From: Catellatospora tritici | GTDB lineage: Bacteria; Actinomycetota; Actinomycetes; Mycobacteriales; Micromonosporaceae | Length of the DNA: 64,000 bases | Assembly: GCF_019083965.1 (NCBI RefSeq) | Contig: NZ_JAHRCY010000014.1 | Location: 125,940-189,939 of the forward strand | Reading direction: 5' to 3' | The notes under the pieces: model-generated | What the model saw: only the letters and a program-made list of their open reading frames with translations | Databases searched by the model: none | Told to the model about the DNA's origin: nothing | Shown: piece by piece, positions 24,891 through 34,557 of the stretch | Layout: every line of letters starts with the position of its first letter | Position numbering within the stretch: position 1 is the stretch's first letter | Translations under genes and position numbers: made by a program

Positions 24891-26303
24891 TCAGGAGTCG
24901 AAGCCGAGGCCCGCGTGGTCGAGGGTGCGCAGCCACAGGTTGCGGCGGCCCTGATGCTCGTCGGCGCGCGCCAGCGACCAGCGGGTGAGCTGGATGCCCA
25001 GCGAGCGCAGCGGCTCCGGCGGCAGCGGCCAAGGCTTGCTGCGGACGAAGTCGAGCCTCGTGCGTTCGGTGTCGAGTCCGTAGAGCTGGTCGAGCATCAC
25101 CTGGGCCCCGAAGCGGGTCGCGCCCACGCCGAGTCCGGTGTACCCAGCCGCGTACGCCAGCCGGCCGCCGAAGGCGGTGCCGAAGAACGCGCAGAACCGG
25201 GTGCAGGTGTCGATCACCCCGCCCCAGCTGTGGGAGAAGCGCAAGCCCTCCAACTGCGGGAACGTGGTGAAGAAGTGCTCTGCCAGCCGTGCGAAGGTGG
25301 CCTCCCGCTGCTCCAGCGTCGGCGCGATCCGGTTGCCGAAGTGGTAGATCGCGTCGTACCCGCCGAACAGGATCCGGTTGTCGGCGGTGAGCCGGTAGTA
25401 GTGGAACTGGTTGGCCGAGTCGCCCAGGCCCTGCCGGTTGCCCCAGCCGACCGCGGCCAGCTGGGCGTCGCTCAGCGGCTCGGTCATCAGGGCGTAGTCG
25501 TACACCGGGATCAGGTAGCGCTTGAGCTTGCGCACCAGCGGGCCGAAGGCGTTGGTCGCCAGCGCCACCCGGCTCGCCCGCACCTCACCGTGCGGGGTAC
25601 GCAGCACCAGGCCGTCGCGCTGGGTGACCACGCCGAGCACGGGAGTGCCCTCGTAGATGCGCACGCCGAGCGACAGGCACGCCTGCCGCAGGCCCCAGGC
25701 CAGCTTCGCCGGGTCGAGCATGGCGACCCGGTCGCGGTCCCACCAGCCACCCAGGTAGGTGGGCGAGTCGACCTGCGCCCGCACCTGGTCGGCGTCGAAC
25801 ACCTCGGCCTGGTAACCCATGGACCGGGTCAGCTCCGCCGACTCGTGCAGCCAGTCCAACTGGTACGCGGAGGTGGCCACCTCCAGCTCACCGGTGCGCT
25901 CGAAGTCGCAGTCGATGCCGTACCGCACCAGCGTGTCCTCGATCTGGTCGAGGTTCTCCCGGCCGAGCCGTTCCAGCTCGGTTATCTCGCCCGGGAATCG
26001 GTCCACCCCGTTGGCCAGCCCGTGGGTCAGGCTCGCGGAGCAGAATCCACCGTTTCGTCCGGAGGCGGCGTGGCCGCACACCCCCGATTCCAGGAGCACC
26101 ACGTCGGTCGACGGGTCGCGTTCCTTGGCCACCAGCGCCGTCCACAGGCCGCTGTAGCCACCCCCGATCACGGCCAGCTGCGCGGTGGTCGCGCTGGTCA
26201 GCGGGGGTACGGGTGCCGGCCGCTCCGGCCGGTCCGTCCAGTACGGCGTCGGCGACGCATCCGCTAGCGCCGACGCCCACAGTTTTGATCCTTTGGCCCG
26301 CAT
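24891..26303 (-). CDS. FAD-dependent amine/D-amino-acid-type oxidoreductase
   Basis: A 470-residue protein of the DadA/glycine oxidase family, related to PuuB-type gamma-glutamylputrescine oxidases. The FAD-binding motif AVIGGGYSGLWTALVAKERDP lies near residue 45 and the flavin-contacting GHAASGRNGGFCS follows; the C-terminus has YAAGYTGLGVGATRFGAQ. GGAGGAG eight bases upstream supports ATG 26303. Because no glutamate-putrescine ligase is seen here, the substrate may be a free polyamine or amino acid. Separated from the transporter operon by a terminator, so it has its own promoter. Confidence 0.87.
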   Translation of the reverse strand: MRAKGSKLWASALADASPTPYWTDRPERPAPVPPLTSATTAQLAVIGGGYSGLWTALVAKERDPSTDVVLLESGVCGHAASGRNGGFCSASLTHGLANGVDRFPGEITELERLGRENLDQIEDTLVRYGIDCDFERTGELEVATSAYQLDWLHESAELTRSMGYQAEVFDADQVRAQVDSPTYLGGWWDRDRVAMLDPAKLAWGLRQACLSLGVRIYEGTPVLGVVTQRDGLVLRTPHGEVRASRVALATNAFGPLVRKLKRYLIPVYDYALMTEPLSDAQLAAVGWGNRQGLGDSANQFHYYRLTADNRILFGGYDAIYHFGNRIAPTLEQREATFARLAEHFFTTFPQLEGLRFSHSWGGVIDTCTRFCAFFGTAFGGRLAYAAGYTGLGVGATRFGAQVMLDQLYGLDTERTRLDFVRSKPWPLPPEPLRSLGIQLTRWSLARADEHQGRRNLWLRTLDHAGLGFDS

Positions 26304-26339
26304 GAGCCGATCTCCTCCTTCTACCAATCGCGAGGCCGT

Positions 26340-26401
26340 ACATCTGTAGATGTTTGTGGCCTCTTATCCTGAATTTTCCCCGGATAAACGTTTTGTCCGG
26401 G
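26340..26401 (-). promoter_or_regulatory. AT-rich region with two palindromes upstream of the FAD oxidase
   Basis: A 14-base palindrome ACATCT-GT-AGATGT (26340-26353) and a 23-base imperfect palindrome CCCGGATAAACG...TCCGGG (26379-26401) lie 37-98 bases upstream of the oxidase start in unusually AT-rich DNA. They look like operator sites around a promoter; the regulator is unknown, with the Lrp-like protein of this locus one candidate. Confidence 0.5.
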
Positions 26402-26408
26402 AATACCA

Positions 26409-26459
26409 AACGGCCGCCGAGCCGGACCACGCTTGACGCGTGCCGGGTCGGCGGCCGTT
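26409..26459 (-). terminator. Terminator of the polyamine transporter operon
   Basis: A 17-base stem with one mismatch (26409-26425 with 26443-26459) and 17-base loop, beginning eight bases after the potC-like stop codon in the direction of transcription. Confidence 0.8.
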
Positions 26460-26466
26460 CAGAAGA

Positions 26467-27303
26467 TCAGCTGGTCGCGGCGCGACGGGCGGAGCGGCGA
26501 CGGGTGCGCAGCTGGCCCGCGATGACGAACGCGAACGAGATCAGGAACATGGCACTGGCCACGGCGTTGACCTGCGGCGGGATGCCGCGCAGGTTCGAGC
26601 CCCAGATGAACATGGGGAAGGTGTCGTAGCCGCTGGTGCCGGTCACGAAGTTCGTGATGATGAAGTCGTCGAAGCTGAGCGAGAACGCCAGCAGCGCCGC
26701 CGCCACGATCCCGGGCATGACCAAGGGCAGGATGACCAGACGGAACGCCTGCCACGGCGTCGCGTACAGGTCCATCGCCGCCTCCTGCAGCCTCGGGTCA
26801 AGCCCGGCCAGTCGTGCCTTCACGGTGACCACCACGAACGATATGCAGAACATGACATGCGCGATCAGGATCGTCAAGAAGCCCAGCGGCAACTTTGTCC
26901 CGATGAACAGTGTCAACAACGAAGTTCCCATGACGATTTCCGGCGTGGCCATCGGCAGGAAGATCAACGTGTTGGTGGCGCCCCGGCCCATGAACCGGTA
27001 CCGAACCAGGGCGAACGAGATCAGAGTGCCCAGAATGGTGGAAAGCACCGTCGCGCAGAACCCGATGACGATGCTGCGCTGCAGCGAGTCGCACAGCCCG
27101 GCCGCGCCGCACATGTCGGTCCAGTTGTGCAGCGTGAAGTGCAGGTCGCCGAAGTCCAGCACGTACGTGGTGTTGCGGCTGCCGGGCTGGTTGAACGACA
27201 GCAGCAGCACCACCGCGATCGGGACGAACAGGTACCCGAGCAACAGCAGCCCCAGCAGGAACACCCATTTCTCGGCGAACCAGCGCCACAGGGAGCGGGC
27301 CAT
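26467..27303 (-). CDS. potC: Polyamine ABC transporter permease PotC
   Basis: Inner-membrane permease of a spermidine/putrescine-type ABC importer. The 278-residue protein has about six membrane helices and the cytoplasmic EAA loop EAAMDLYATPWQAFRLVILPLVMPGI that contacts the ATPase. A Cys-containing extracellular segment (MCGAAGLCDS) precedes helix 2. The start overlaps the potB stop by one base (TGATG). Last gene of the operon before the hairpin at 26409-26459. Confidence 0.93.
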   Translation of the reverse strand: MARSLWRWFAEKWVFLLGLLLLGYLFVPIAVVLLLSFNQPGSRNTTYVLDFGDLHFTLHNWTDMCGAAGLCDSLQRSIVIGFCATVLSTILGTLISFALVRYRFMGRGATNTLIFLPMATPEIVMGTSLLTLFIGTKLPLGFLTILIAHVMFCISFVVVTVKARLAGLDPRLQEAAMDLYATPWQAFRLVILPLVMPGIVAAALLAFSLSFDDFIITNFVTGTSGYDTFPMFIWGSNLRGIPPQVNAVASAMFLISFAFVIAGQLRTRRRSARRAATS

Positions 27304-28226
27304 CAGACGACCTCCTCCGTGCCGGCGGTGCTGACGTAGATCGTGACCAGCACCAGGATCGTGATCATGAGCATCACCGAGAGCGCCGAGGCGATCGGGT
27401 AGTCGTTCACCACCAGGAACCGCGACTGGATCACGCTACCGATCATCTGGGTGTTCGGGCCGCCCAGCAGCTGCGCGTTGACGTAGTCGCCGGTGGCCGG
27501 GATGAAGCAGAGCAGCGTGCCCGCCACCACGCCCGGCATGGACAGCGGCAGCGTGACGCGGAAGAAGCTGCGCACCGGGCCGTGGTAGAGGTCGCGGGCG
27601 GCCTCCAGCAGGCGTACGTCGAGCTTCTCCAGGCTGGCGTAGAGCGGCAGCACCATGAACGGCAGGAAGTTGTAGACCAGGCCCGCAATCACGGCGAACT
27701 CGGTGGCCAGCAGGCGGCCGTCGGGCGGCAGCACGTGGATCCACTTCAGGAACTCGACCACCGGGCCGGTGTCGGCCAGGATCGCCTTCCACGAGTAGGT
27801 GCGCACCAGGTAGCTGGTGAAGAACGGCGCGATCACGCCGACCAGCATCAGGTTCTTCCAGCGCCCGCCCTTGATCGCGATCGCGTAGGCCAGCGGGTAG
27901 GCCAGCAGCACGCAGATCACCGTGGTGATCAGCGCGTACCAGAGCGAGCGGAGGAACTGGACGTGGAACATGTCCCAGGCGGTGGCGTAGTTGCTCCACG
28001 ACCAGGTCATCGCGTAGCCGGTCTCGACCGAGCCGTTGGGGTCCCACAGGCTCGCCGCGAACAGCTGCCACACCGGCACGATGAAGAAGACGATCAGCCA
28101 GAGCAGGCCGGGGGCGAGCAGCGCGTACGGCACCCAGCGGTGTGCGCGCATGCCCGCCGGAGGCGCCGCGGGCGCGGCGTCGACCGCCGCACCCGTGCCT
28201 CCGGCGGAGGGGATCAGAGCCGCCAC
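27303..28226 (-). CDS. potB: Polyamine ABC transporter permease PotB
   Basis: Partner permease of PotC. The 307-residue protein starts at GTG 28226, one base past the potA stop; a longer open frame lies within potA. After a 25-residue Ala/Pro-rich leader come six membrane helices and the EAA loop EAARDLYHGPVRSFFRVTLPLSMPGV. The central region GVIAPFFTSYLVRTYSWKAIL is characteristic of PotB/PotH. Coupled on both sides within the operon. Confidence 0.93.
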   Translation of the reverse strand: MAALIPSAGGTGAAVDAAPAAPPAGMRAHRWVPYALLAPGLLWLIVFFIVPVWQLFAASLWDPNGSVETGYAMTWSWSNYATAWDMFHVQFLRSLWYALITTVICVLLAYPLAYAIAIKGGRWKNLMLVGVIAPFFTSYLVRTYSWKAILADTGPVVEFLKWIHVLPPDGRLLATEFAVIAGLVYNFLPFMVLPLYASLEKLDVRLLEAARDLYHGPVRSFFRVTLPLSMPGVVAGTLLCFIPATGDYVNAQLLGGPNTQMIGSVIQSRFLVVNDYPIASALSVMLMITILVLVTIYVSTAGTEEVV

Positions 28227-28227
28227 A

Positions 28228-29313
<1,086 letters not shown>

Positions 29314-29318
29314 GTTCG

Positions 29319-30548
29319 TTACGCCCCGATCGCTGACTGGAACTTGCCCTCGTACTCCTTCTCCTGCGCCTCGGTGAGCGGCATGAAGATGTGGAGCTTG
29401 GACTGCATCTCGGCGTTGGGGAAGATGAGCGGGTTGGCGGCCAGGTCGGGATCGATCTTCTGCATCTCCTCCTGGGCCCCGGCGACCGGGCACACGTAGT
29501 TGACCCACGCGGCGAGCTCGGCGGCGACCTTCGGGTCGTAGTAGTAGTCGATCAGCGCCTGGGCGTTGGCCGCGTGCGCGGCGGTGGTCGGGATCAGCAT
29601 GTTGTCCGACCAGATCATCATGCCCTCGTCCGGCGTGATCAGCTTGATCTTGTCGTTGTCGAACCCGAGCTGGATCACGTCACCGGACCACGCGATGCAG
29701 GCGGCGATGTCGCCCTTGGCCAGGTCCTGCACGTAGTCGTTGCCGGTGAACTTGCGGATCTGGCCCGAGGCCACCGCGCCCTTGAGCTTGTCCAGCGCCG
29801 CGTCGTAGTCGGCCGAGGTGAAGTTGGCCGGGTCCTTGCCCATCGACAGCAGCATGAAGCCCATCGTGTCGCGCATCTCGGTCAGCGCGGTGACCTTGCC
29901 CTTGAGGTCGGCACGGGTCAGCAGCTCGTCGACCGTGTGCACCTCCTTGGTCACCCCGGTGTTGACCGCGATGCCGGTCAGGCCGGACTGCCACGGGGCC
30001 GCGTACTCCATGTTCGGGTCGAACTGGCGGCCCTTCAGCGACGGCGACAGGTTCTTGAGGAACGTGGCCACCTTGTCCGGGTTGAACTTCTGGGCGAAGC
30101 CGTTGCGGATGAATTTGGCCGCCATCCAGTCGGTGAAGACCACGATGTCGCGCTCGATGCTCTGGCAGGCCGCGAGCTGCGTACGGATCTTGCCGTAGAA
30201 CTCGTTGTTGTCGTTGATGTCCGCGGTGTACTTGACGTCGATGCCCGTCTTGGCCTTGAACGTCGTGAGCGTCGGGTGGACGTCGGCGTTCTTCTCGTCC
30301 TCGTCGATGTAGGCAGGCCAGTTGGAGAAGAGCACGGTGCGCTCGGTGGCCGAGACGTCCGGCACGGTGCAGGCCGGCTTGGCCGACGGGCCGCTGCTCC
30401 CGTTGCCGGTGGTGCCGCAGGCGGCCAGCGCGCCGCCGCCCACCGCCAGCGCGCCGCCGGCCAGGGCGCCGCGCAGCACGTTGCGCCGCGTCGGCATGGC
30501 CGCGAGCACCGCTTGAGCCTGCGGGGAAAGAGGAATACGACGAGGCAT
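29319..30548 (-). CDS. potD: Polyamine ABC transporter substrate-binding lipoprotein PotD
   Basis: Extracytoplasmic binding protein of the importer, 409 residues. It carries both a twin-arginine motif (TRRNVLRG, residues 20-27) and a lipobox LAAC near 41-44, so it is probably a Tat-exported lipoprotein. The mature part has PotD-like features: LFSNWPAYIDEDE, VVFTDWMAAKFIRNGFAQ and PWQSGLTGIAVNT. It lies 49 bases after the aldehyde dehydrogenase gene and five before potA. A diverged paralogue lies at 33049-34275. Confidence 0.93.
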   Translation of the reverse strand: MPRRIPLSPQAQAVLAAMPTRRNVLRGALAGGALAVGGGALAACGTTGNGSSGPSAKPACTVPDVSATERTVLFSNWPAYIDEDEKNADVHPTLTTFKAKTGIDVKYTADINDNNEFYGKIRTQLAACQSIERDIVVFTDWMAAKFIRNGFAQKFNPDKVATFLKNLSPSLKGRQFDPNMEYAAPWQSGLTGIAVNTGVTKEVHTVDELLTRADLKGKVTALTEMRDTMGFMLLSMGKDPANFTSADYDAALDKLKGAVASGQIRKFTGNDYVQDLAKGDIAACIAWSGDVIQLGFDNDKIKLITPDEGMMIWSDNMLIPTTAAHAANAQALIDYYYDPKVAAELAAWVNYVCPVAGAQEEMQKIDPDLAANPLIFPNAEMQSKLHIFMPLTEAQEKEYEGKFQSAIGA

Positions 30549-30597
30549 CGAACGTTCCTTAACGTAAGAGGGGACTACCGAATGCTGCTGTTATCAA

Positions 30598-32079
30598 CTA
30601 CTTGAAGACGGTGCGGTGCCAGGGCTTGGCGGCCACCGCGGTGCGGTCGTACATGACGTGTTTGATCTGTGTGTACTCGTCGAACGAGTAGGTGGACATG
30701 TCTTTTCCGAATCCCGAGCGCCGGTAACCCCCGTGCGGCATCTCGCTGATGATCGGGATGTGGTCGTTGACCCACACGCAGCCCGCCCGCAGCTCACGTG
30801 TGCCGCGCAGGGATCGGTACACGTCCCGGGTCCACACACTCGCGGCCAGGCCGTACGGTGTGTCGTTGGCCAGCGCCATACCCTCATCATCGGCGTCGAA
30901 GGGCAGCACCACCAGCACCGGGCCGAACACCTCCTGCTGGACGATCTCGCTGTCCTGCGCCGCGTCGACCACCAGGGTCGGGGCGTAGTAAGCGCCGTGG
31001 GTCAGGTCGGCCGGGACCCGGCCGCCGACGACGATCTTGGCACCCGCCGCGCGGGCCCGGTCCACGAACCCCGCCACCCGGTCCCGCTGGGCCAGCGAGA
31101 TCAGCGGGCCGATGTCGGTCGCGGGGTCGAGCGGGTCTCCGGCCCGTACCCCCTCGAACAGCTCGGCCACCCGGGCCACGAAGCGGTCGTAGAGCGGCCG
31201 CTGCACGTACGCCCGCGTCGCCGCGGTGCAGTCCTGACCGCTGTTGATCAGCGACCCGGCGACCGCGCCCTGGGCGGCGGCCTCCACGTCGGCGTCGTCG
31301 AAGACCAGGAACGGAGCCTTGCCGCCCAGCTCCAGGTGCACCCGCTTCACCGCGCCCGCGGCGGTGGCGCCGACCTGGCGCCCGACCCCGGTCGACCCGG
31401 TGAAGCTGACCATGTCCACGTCGGGGTGCGCGACCAGCGCCGCCCCGGCCACCGTGCCCCGGCCGGTCACCACATTGACCACGCCCGCCGGGATGCCCGC
31501 GTCCAGGCAGGCCTGGGCGAACATGACGCTGGTCAGCGGGGTCAGCTCGGCGGGCTTGAGCACGATGGTGTTGCCCGCCGCGATCGCGGGCAGGATCTTC
31601 CAGGCCGCCATCTGCAGCGGGTAGTTCCATGGCGAGATCGAGCCGACCACACCGATCGCCTCGCGACGCACCATGCTGGTGTGGTCGCCGGAGTACTCCC
31701 CCGCCGCCTTGCCCTCCAGGTTGCGTGCCGCCCCGGCGAAGAAGGCGGTGTTGTCGATCGTGCCGGGCACGTCGAACTCGGTCGCCAGGCGCACCGGCTT
31801 GCCGGTCTGCGCCACCTCGGCGGCCACGAAGTCCGCGGCCCGTTCGGCCAGGACGCCCGCGAGCCGGGTCAGCGCGCCGGAGCGCTCGCCGGGCGTCGCG
31901 CCCGACCAGCCCGGATACGCCGCCCGCGCCGCCGCCACAGCCGCCTCCACATCCTCGGTGCCCGCCAGCTCGAACTCGGCCACCGAGGTGCCGTCCGCCG
32001 GGTTGATCACGGAGAACCGCTCACCCGAGGTACCGTCGGCGCTCGCACCGCCGATCAGATTGGGCGAAAAAACGGTCAT
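30598..32079 (-). CDS. Gamma-aminobutyraldehyde-type dehydrogenase (second copy)
   Basis: A 493-residue aldehyde dehydrogenase with LELGGKAPFLVFDDADVEAA, the nucleophile cysteine in INSGQDCTAATRAYVQ and a C-terminus (YSFDEYTQIKHVMYD) like PatD. It is the first gene of the potDABC operon, so imported polyamine and its aldehyde product are handled by one transcript. ATG 32079 has a GGGGG site; the frame continues to 32208 through the promoter region. A second, separate PatD-like enzyme is encoded at 17778-19217. Confidence 0.9.
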   Translation of the reverse strand: MTVFSPNLIGGASADGTSGERFSVINPADGTSVAEFELAGTEDVEAAVAAARAAYPGWSGATPGERSGALTRLAGVLAERAADFVAAEVAQTGKPVRLATEFDVPGTIDNTAFFAGAARNLEGKAAGEYSGDHTSMVRREAIGVVGSISPWNYPLQMAAWKILPAIAAGNTIVLKPAELTPLTSVMFAQACLDAGIPAGVVNVVTGRGTVAGAALVAHPDVDMVSFTGSTGVGRQVGATAAGAVKRVHLELGGKAPFLVFDDADVEAAAQGAVAGSLINSGQDCTAATRAYVQRPLYDRFVARVAELFEGVRAGDPLDPATDIGPLISLAQRDRVAGFVDRARAAGAKIVVGGRVPADLTHGAYYAPTLVVDAAQDSEIVQQEVFGPVLVVLPFDADDEGMALANDTPYGLAASVWTRDVYRSLRGTRELRAGCVWVNDHIPIISEMPHGGYRRSGFGKDMSTYSFDEYTQIKHVMYDRTAVAAKPWHRTVFK

Positions 32080-32123
32080 CCCGGCCCCCACTGTCAGATG
32101 GTTAACAAGCTGTGGCGCGACGA

Positions 32124-32151
32124 TAGTTACATGACGTGGACCACATGACAA
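32124..32151 (-). promoter_or_regulatory. Promoter of the aldehyde dehydrogenase-potDABC operon with dyad in spacer
   Basis: Leftward, TTGTCA (32146-32151) and TAACTA (32124-32129) are separated by 16 bases. The spacer is a near-palindrome, CATG-ACGTGGACCACA-TG (32130-32147), centred on GTGGACCAC. A regulator bound there would block RNA polymerase. The divergent Lrp-family gene starts 205 bases away and is the natural candidate. Inference from sequence only. Confidence 0.55.
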
Positions 32152-32352
32152 GGGATTCCGTGGCGTTCTTGAGCTGACTCCACGGATTCCGGGGCTCAAA
32201 GTCGCCAACAGATGACGTTTTCGTTACAAGCGCTGGCGGGCGGTACCGGAATCGTGGCGCTGACGGCGTTACGATTCGACCACCGGAGCCCCGGGCCCCG
32301 GGCCCACCCCACCCTGCGACCCTCATCGCTCACGTCCCTCAGGAGGCCGGCA

Positions 32353-32883
32353 TTGCCGACGCCCGCTGACTCAACGGTGCCCCGCGGAACCGTCCGCCGC
32401 CACCCGCAGCTCAACCACGCCAACCACGCACTGCTCGACGAGACCGCGAAACAGATCATCGAGCAGTTGCAGGAGGACGGCCGACGCCCGTACGCGACCA
32501 TCGGCCGAGCGGTCGGCCTGAGCGAGGCGGCGGTCAGACAGCGCGTCCAGCGGCTCATCGACGCGGGCGTCATGCAGATCGTCGCCGTCACCGACCCGCT
32601 CCAGCTCGGCCTCGGCCGGCAGGCCATGATCGGGGTCAAGACGACCGGCGACCTCGACGGCATCTCGGACCGGATCGCGGAGATCGAGGAGGTCGACTAC
32701 GTCGTGATCACGGCCGGGTCCTACGACCTGCTGCTGGAGGCGGTCTGCCGCAACGACGACCACCTGCTGCAGATCCTGCAGGAGGTGCGGGCCGTGGACG
32801 GAGTCGTCGGGGCCGAGGTCTTCGTGTACCTCAAGCTGCGCAAGCAGACGTACTCCTGGGGCACCGGCACCAGCACCACCTGA
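32353..32883 (+). CDS. Lrp/AsnC family transcriptional regulator
   Basis: A 176-residue regulator with an N-terminal helix-turn-helix (YATIGRAVGLSEAAVRQRVQRLIDAG) and a C-terminal RAM effector domain (VKTTGDLDGISDRIAEIEEVDYVVITAGSYDLLLEAVC). The start is set at TTG 32353 because a full AGGAGG (32341-32346) lies six bases before it and the protein then has family length; an open frame back to 32212 encodes an unlikely Pro/Arg-rich extension. Divergent from the polyamine operon, it probably senses an amino acid or polyamine product and controls that operon. Confidence 0.9.
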   Translation: MPTPADSTVPRGTVRRHPQLNHANHALLDETAKQIIEQLQEDGRRPYATIGRAVGLSEAAVRQRVQRLIDAGVMQIVAVTDPLQLGLGRQAMIGVKTTGDLDGISDRIAEIEEVDYVVITAGSYDLLLEAVCRNDDHLLQILQEVRAVDGVVGAEVFVYLKLRKQTYSWGTGTSTT

Positions 32884-32917
32884 CCGCGCCGGCGCCCGAC
32901 CACACCCCCGGTTTTTT

Positions 32918-32982
32918 ATCGACGCTGGCCTATCCAGAGGACGGCTTTCGCTGATCCGTCCTCTGGATAGGCCAGCGTCGAT
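32918..32982. repeat. Dispersed palindrome family A, copy 2
   Basis: Perfect 27-base arms (32918-32944, 32956-32982) around an 11-base loop, with the family core TGGCCTATCCAGAG. It lies between the convergent lrp-like and second potD-like genes, preceded by a run of six T residues, and could work as a bidirectional terminator. Confidence 0.92.
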
Positions 32983-33048
32983 GCTAAGCGCCAAGTGCGA
33001 CGGCACGGCGCGGGCGACGGCGACCGGCGACCGGCGACGGGCGACGGG

Positions 33049-34275
33049 TCAGATGCCCATGACCGCCGTGAAGCTCGCCTGGTACGCCCGCTCCTCGGCG
33101 GCGCTCAGCGACTTGAACGCGCGCACCCGCGCCAGCGTCGCCACGCTCGGGAAGATCAGCTCGTGCTCGGCCAGCTCCGGGTCGATCTTCGCCATCTCCT
33201 CCTGCGCCCCGGCCACCGGGCACACGTAGTTGACCCAGGCCGCCAGCTCCGCGGCCACGCTCGGGTCGTAGTAGTAGTCGAGCAGCTTGGCGGCGTTGGC
33301 CCCGTGTCGGGCGGTGGACGGGATCAGCGCGCAGTCCGACCAGATCATCAGGCCCTCGTCCGGGGCGATGAACTTGATCTTCTCGTCGTTCGCGTTGAGC
33401 TGCAGCGCGTCCCCGGACCAGGCGATCGCGGCGGCGACGTCACCCTTGGCCAGGTCCTGGACGTACTCGTTGCCGCTGAACCGGCGGATGTGGCCGCTGC
33501 GCACCGCCCGGCTGAGCTTGTCCAGCGCGGCGTCGAAGTCCTCGGGCGTGAAGTTCGCCGGATCCTTGCCCAGCGAGGCGATGAGCAGGCCCATCGTGTC
33601 GGGCATCTCCATCGACACGGTCACCCGGCCCTTGAGGTCGGGGCGGGTGAGCAGCTCGTCGACGGTGTGCACCTCGGTCGCGACCCGGGTGTTGACGGCG
33701 AAGCCGGTCAGGCCGGACTGCCACGGGATCGAGTACGCGAACTCGCGGTCGTACGAGCGCTGCCGCAGCGACGGCAGCACGTTGCGGTGCACGGTGGCGA
33801 CCCGGGCGGGGTCGATGGACTGGGCGAAGCCCAGCCGGATGACCTTGGCCGCCATCCAGTCGGTGAAGACCACTAGGTCGCGCTCGATGTCCTGGCAGGC
33901 GGCGAGCTGCGTACGGACGCGGCCGAAGAACTCGTTGTTGTCATTGATGTCCTCGGTGTAGCCGACCTTGATCCCGGTCTGGGCGGTGAACGCGGCGAGC
34001 GTCGGACGCCGGTTGGGGTCGCGCTCGTCGACGTCGACGTACTGCACCCAGTTGGAGAAGGCGACGCGGCGCTCGGTCGCGGAGTGGTCGACCGCGGTGC
34101 AGTTCGCGGCCGCCGCCGCGGTGCCCTCCAGCCCACGCCCGCCCAGCGTGGCGGCCCCCACGGCGACCGCGCCCCCGGCGAGGGCACCGGTCAGCACCCG
34201 GCGCCGGGTGGCTGGGCGGCCGAAGGCCTGGAGCAGGGCGCGGGCGGGCGAGGAAAGGGTGCGAGGAGCGCGCAA
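33049..34275 (-). CDS. PotD-like substrate-binding protein without lipobox
   Basis: A 408-residue paralogue of the PotD at 29319-30548 with matching blocks (FSNWVQYVDVDER, VVFTDWMAAKVIRLGFAQ, PWQSGLTGFAVNT, and the C-terminal NYVCPVAGAQEEM). Start TTG 34275 is supported by GAGGT eight bases upstream and by alignment with the paralogue. The twin-arginine motif (TRRRVLTG) is present, but the LAAC lipobox is replaced by TLGGRG, so the mature protein is likely not lipid-anchored. No permease or ATPase genes accompany it; it may share the Pot system or act as a sensor. Divergent from the aminotransferase. Confidence 0.9.
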   Translation of the reverse strand: MRAPRTLSSPARALLQAFGRPATRRRVLTGALAGGAVAVGAATLGGRGLEGTAAAAANCTAVDHSATERRVAFSNWVQYVDVDERDPNRRPTLAAFTAQTGIKVGYTEDINDNNEFFGRVRTQLAACQDIERDLVVFTDWMAAKVIRLGFAQSIDPARVATVHRNVLPSLRQRSYDREFAYSIPWQSGLTGFAVNTRVATEVHTVDELLTRPDLKGRVTVSMEMPDTMGLLIASLGKDPANFTPEDFDAALDKLSRAVRSGHIRRFSGNEYVQDLAKGDVAAAIAWSGDALQLNANDEKIKFIAPDEGLMIWSDCALIPSTARHGANAAKLLDYYYDPSVAAELAAWVNYVCPVAGAQEEMAKIDPELAEHELIFPSVATLARVRAFKSLSAAEERAYQASFTAVMGI

Positions 34276-34486
34276 TCGAGGTACCTCTACAGCTGAGGGG
34301 ACGGACGTTCCCCAGGTCGAACAACGGGCAGCCGACAATTCTGCCCAAACCAGGTCCGGCTACGCGGGGCCAGGTGCCTCAGCTCACAAAACGCCCTTGT
34401 CCGGCGCAACGGTACGGCAGGGCGGACGGTGGCCAGCGGTCCGCTACGAAATCCGTGGCGTACGAGCGATAATGGCACTGGAAGGG

Positions 34487-34515
34487 TTGTCATCTCGCGA
34501 ATCTGTGTGCGATAA
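34487..34515 (+). promoter_or_regulatory. Probable promoter of the aminotransferase-oxidase operon
   Basis: TTGTCA (34487-34492), 17-base spacer, CGATAA (34510-34515), 42 bases before the aminotransferase start. The -35 hexamer is the same as that proposed for the polyamine transporter operon. Confidence 0.5.
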
Positions 34516-34557
34516 CCGTAGGCAACACGGCGACGTACCTCTGAGTGGAGCCTCACG

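Noticed and set aside
32212-32352. Upstream ATG giving a 223-residue Lrp-like protein
   Set aside because: The added region is Pro/Arg-rich, not family-like, and a full AGGAGG sits right before TTG 32353.
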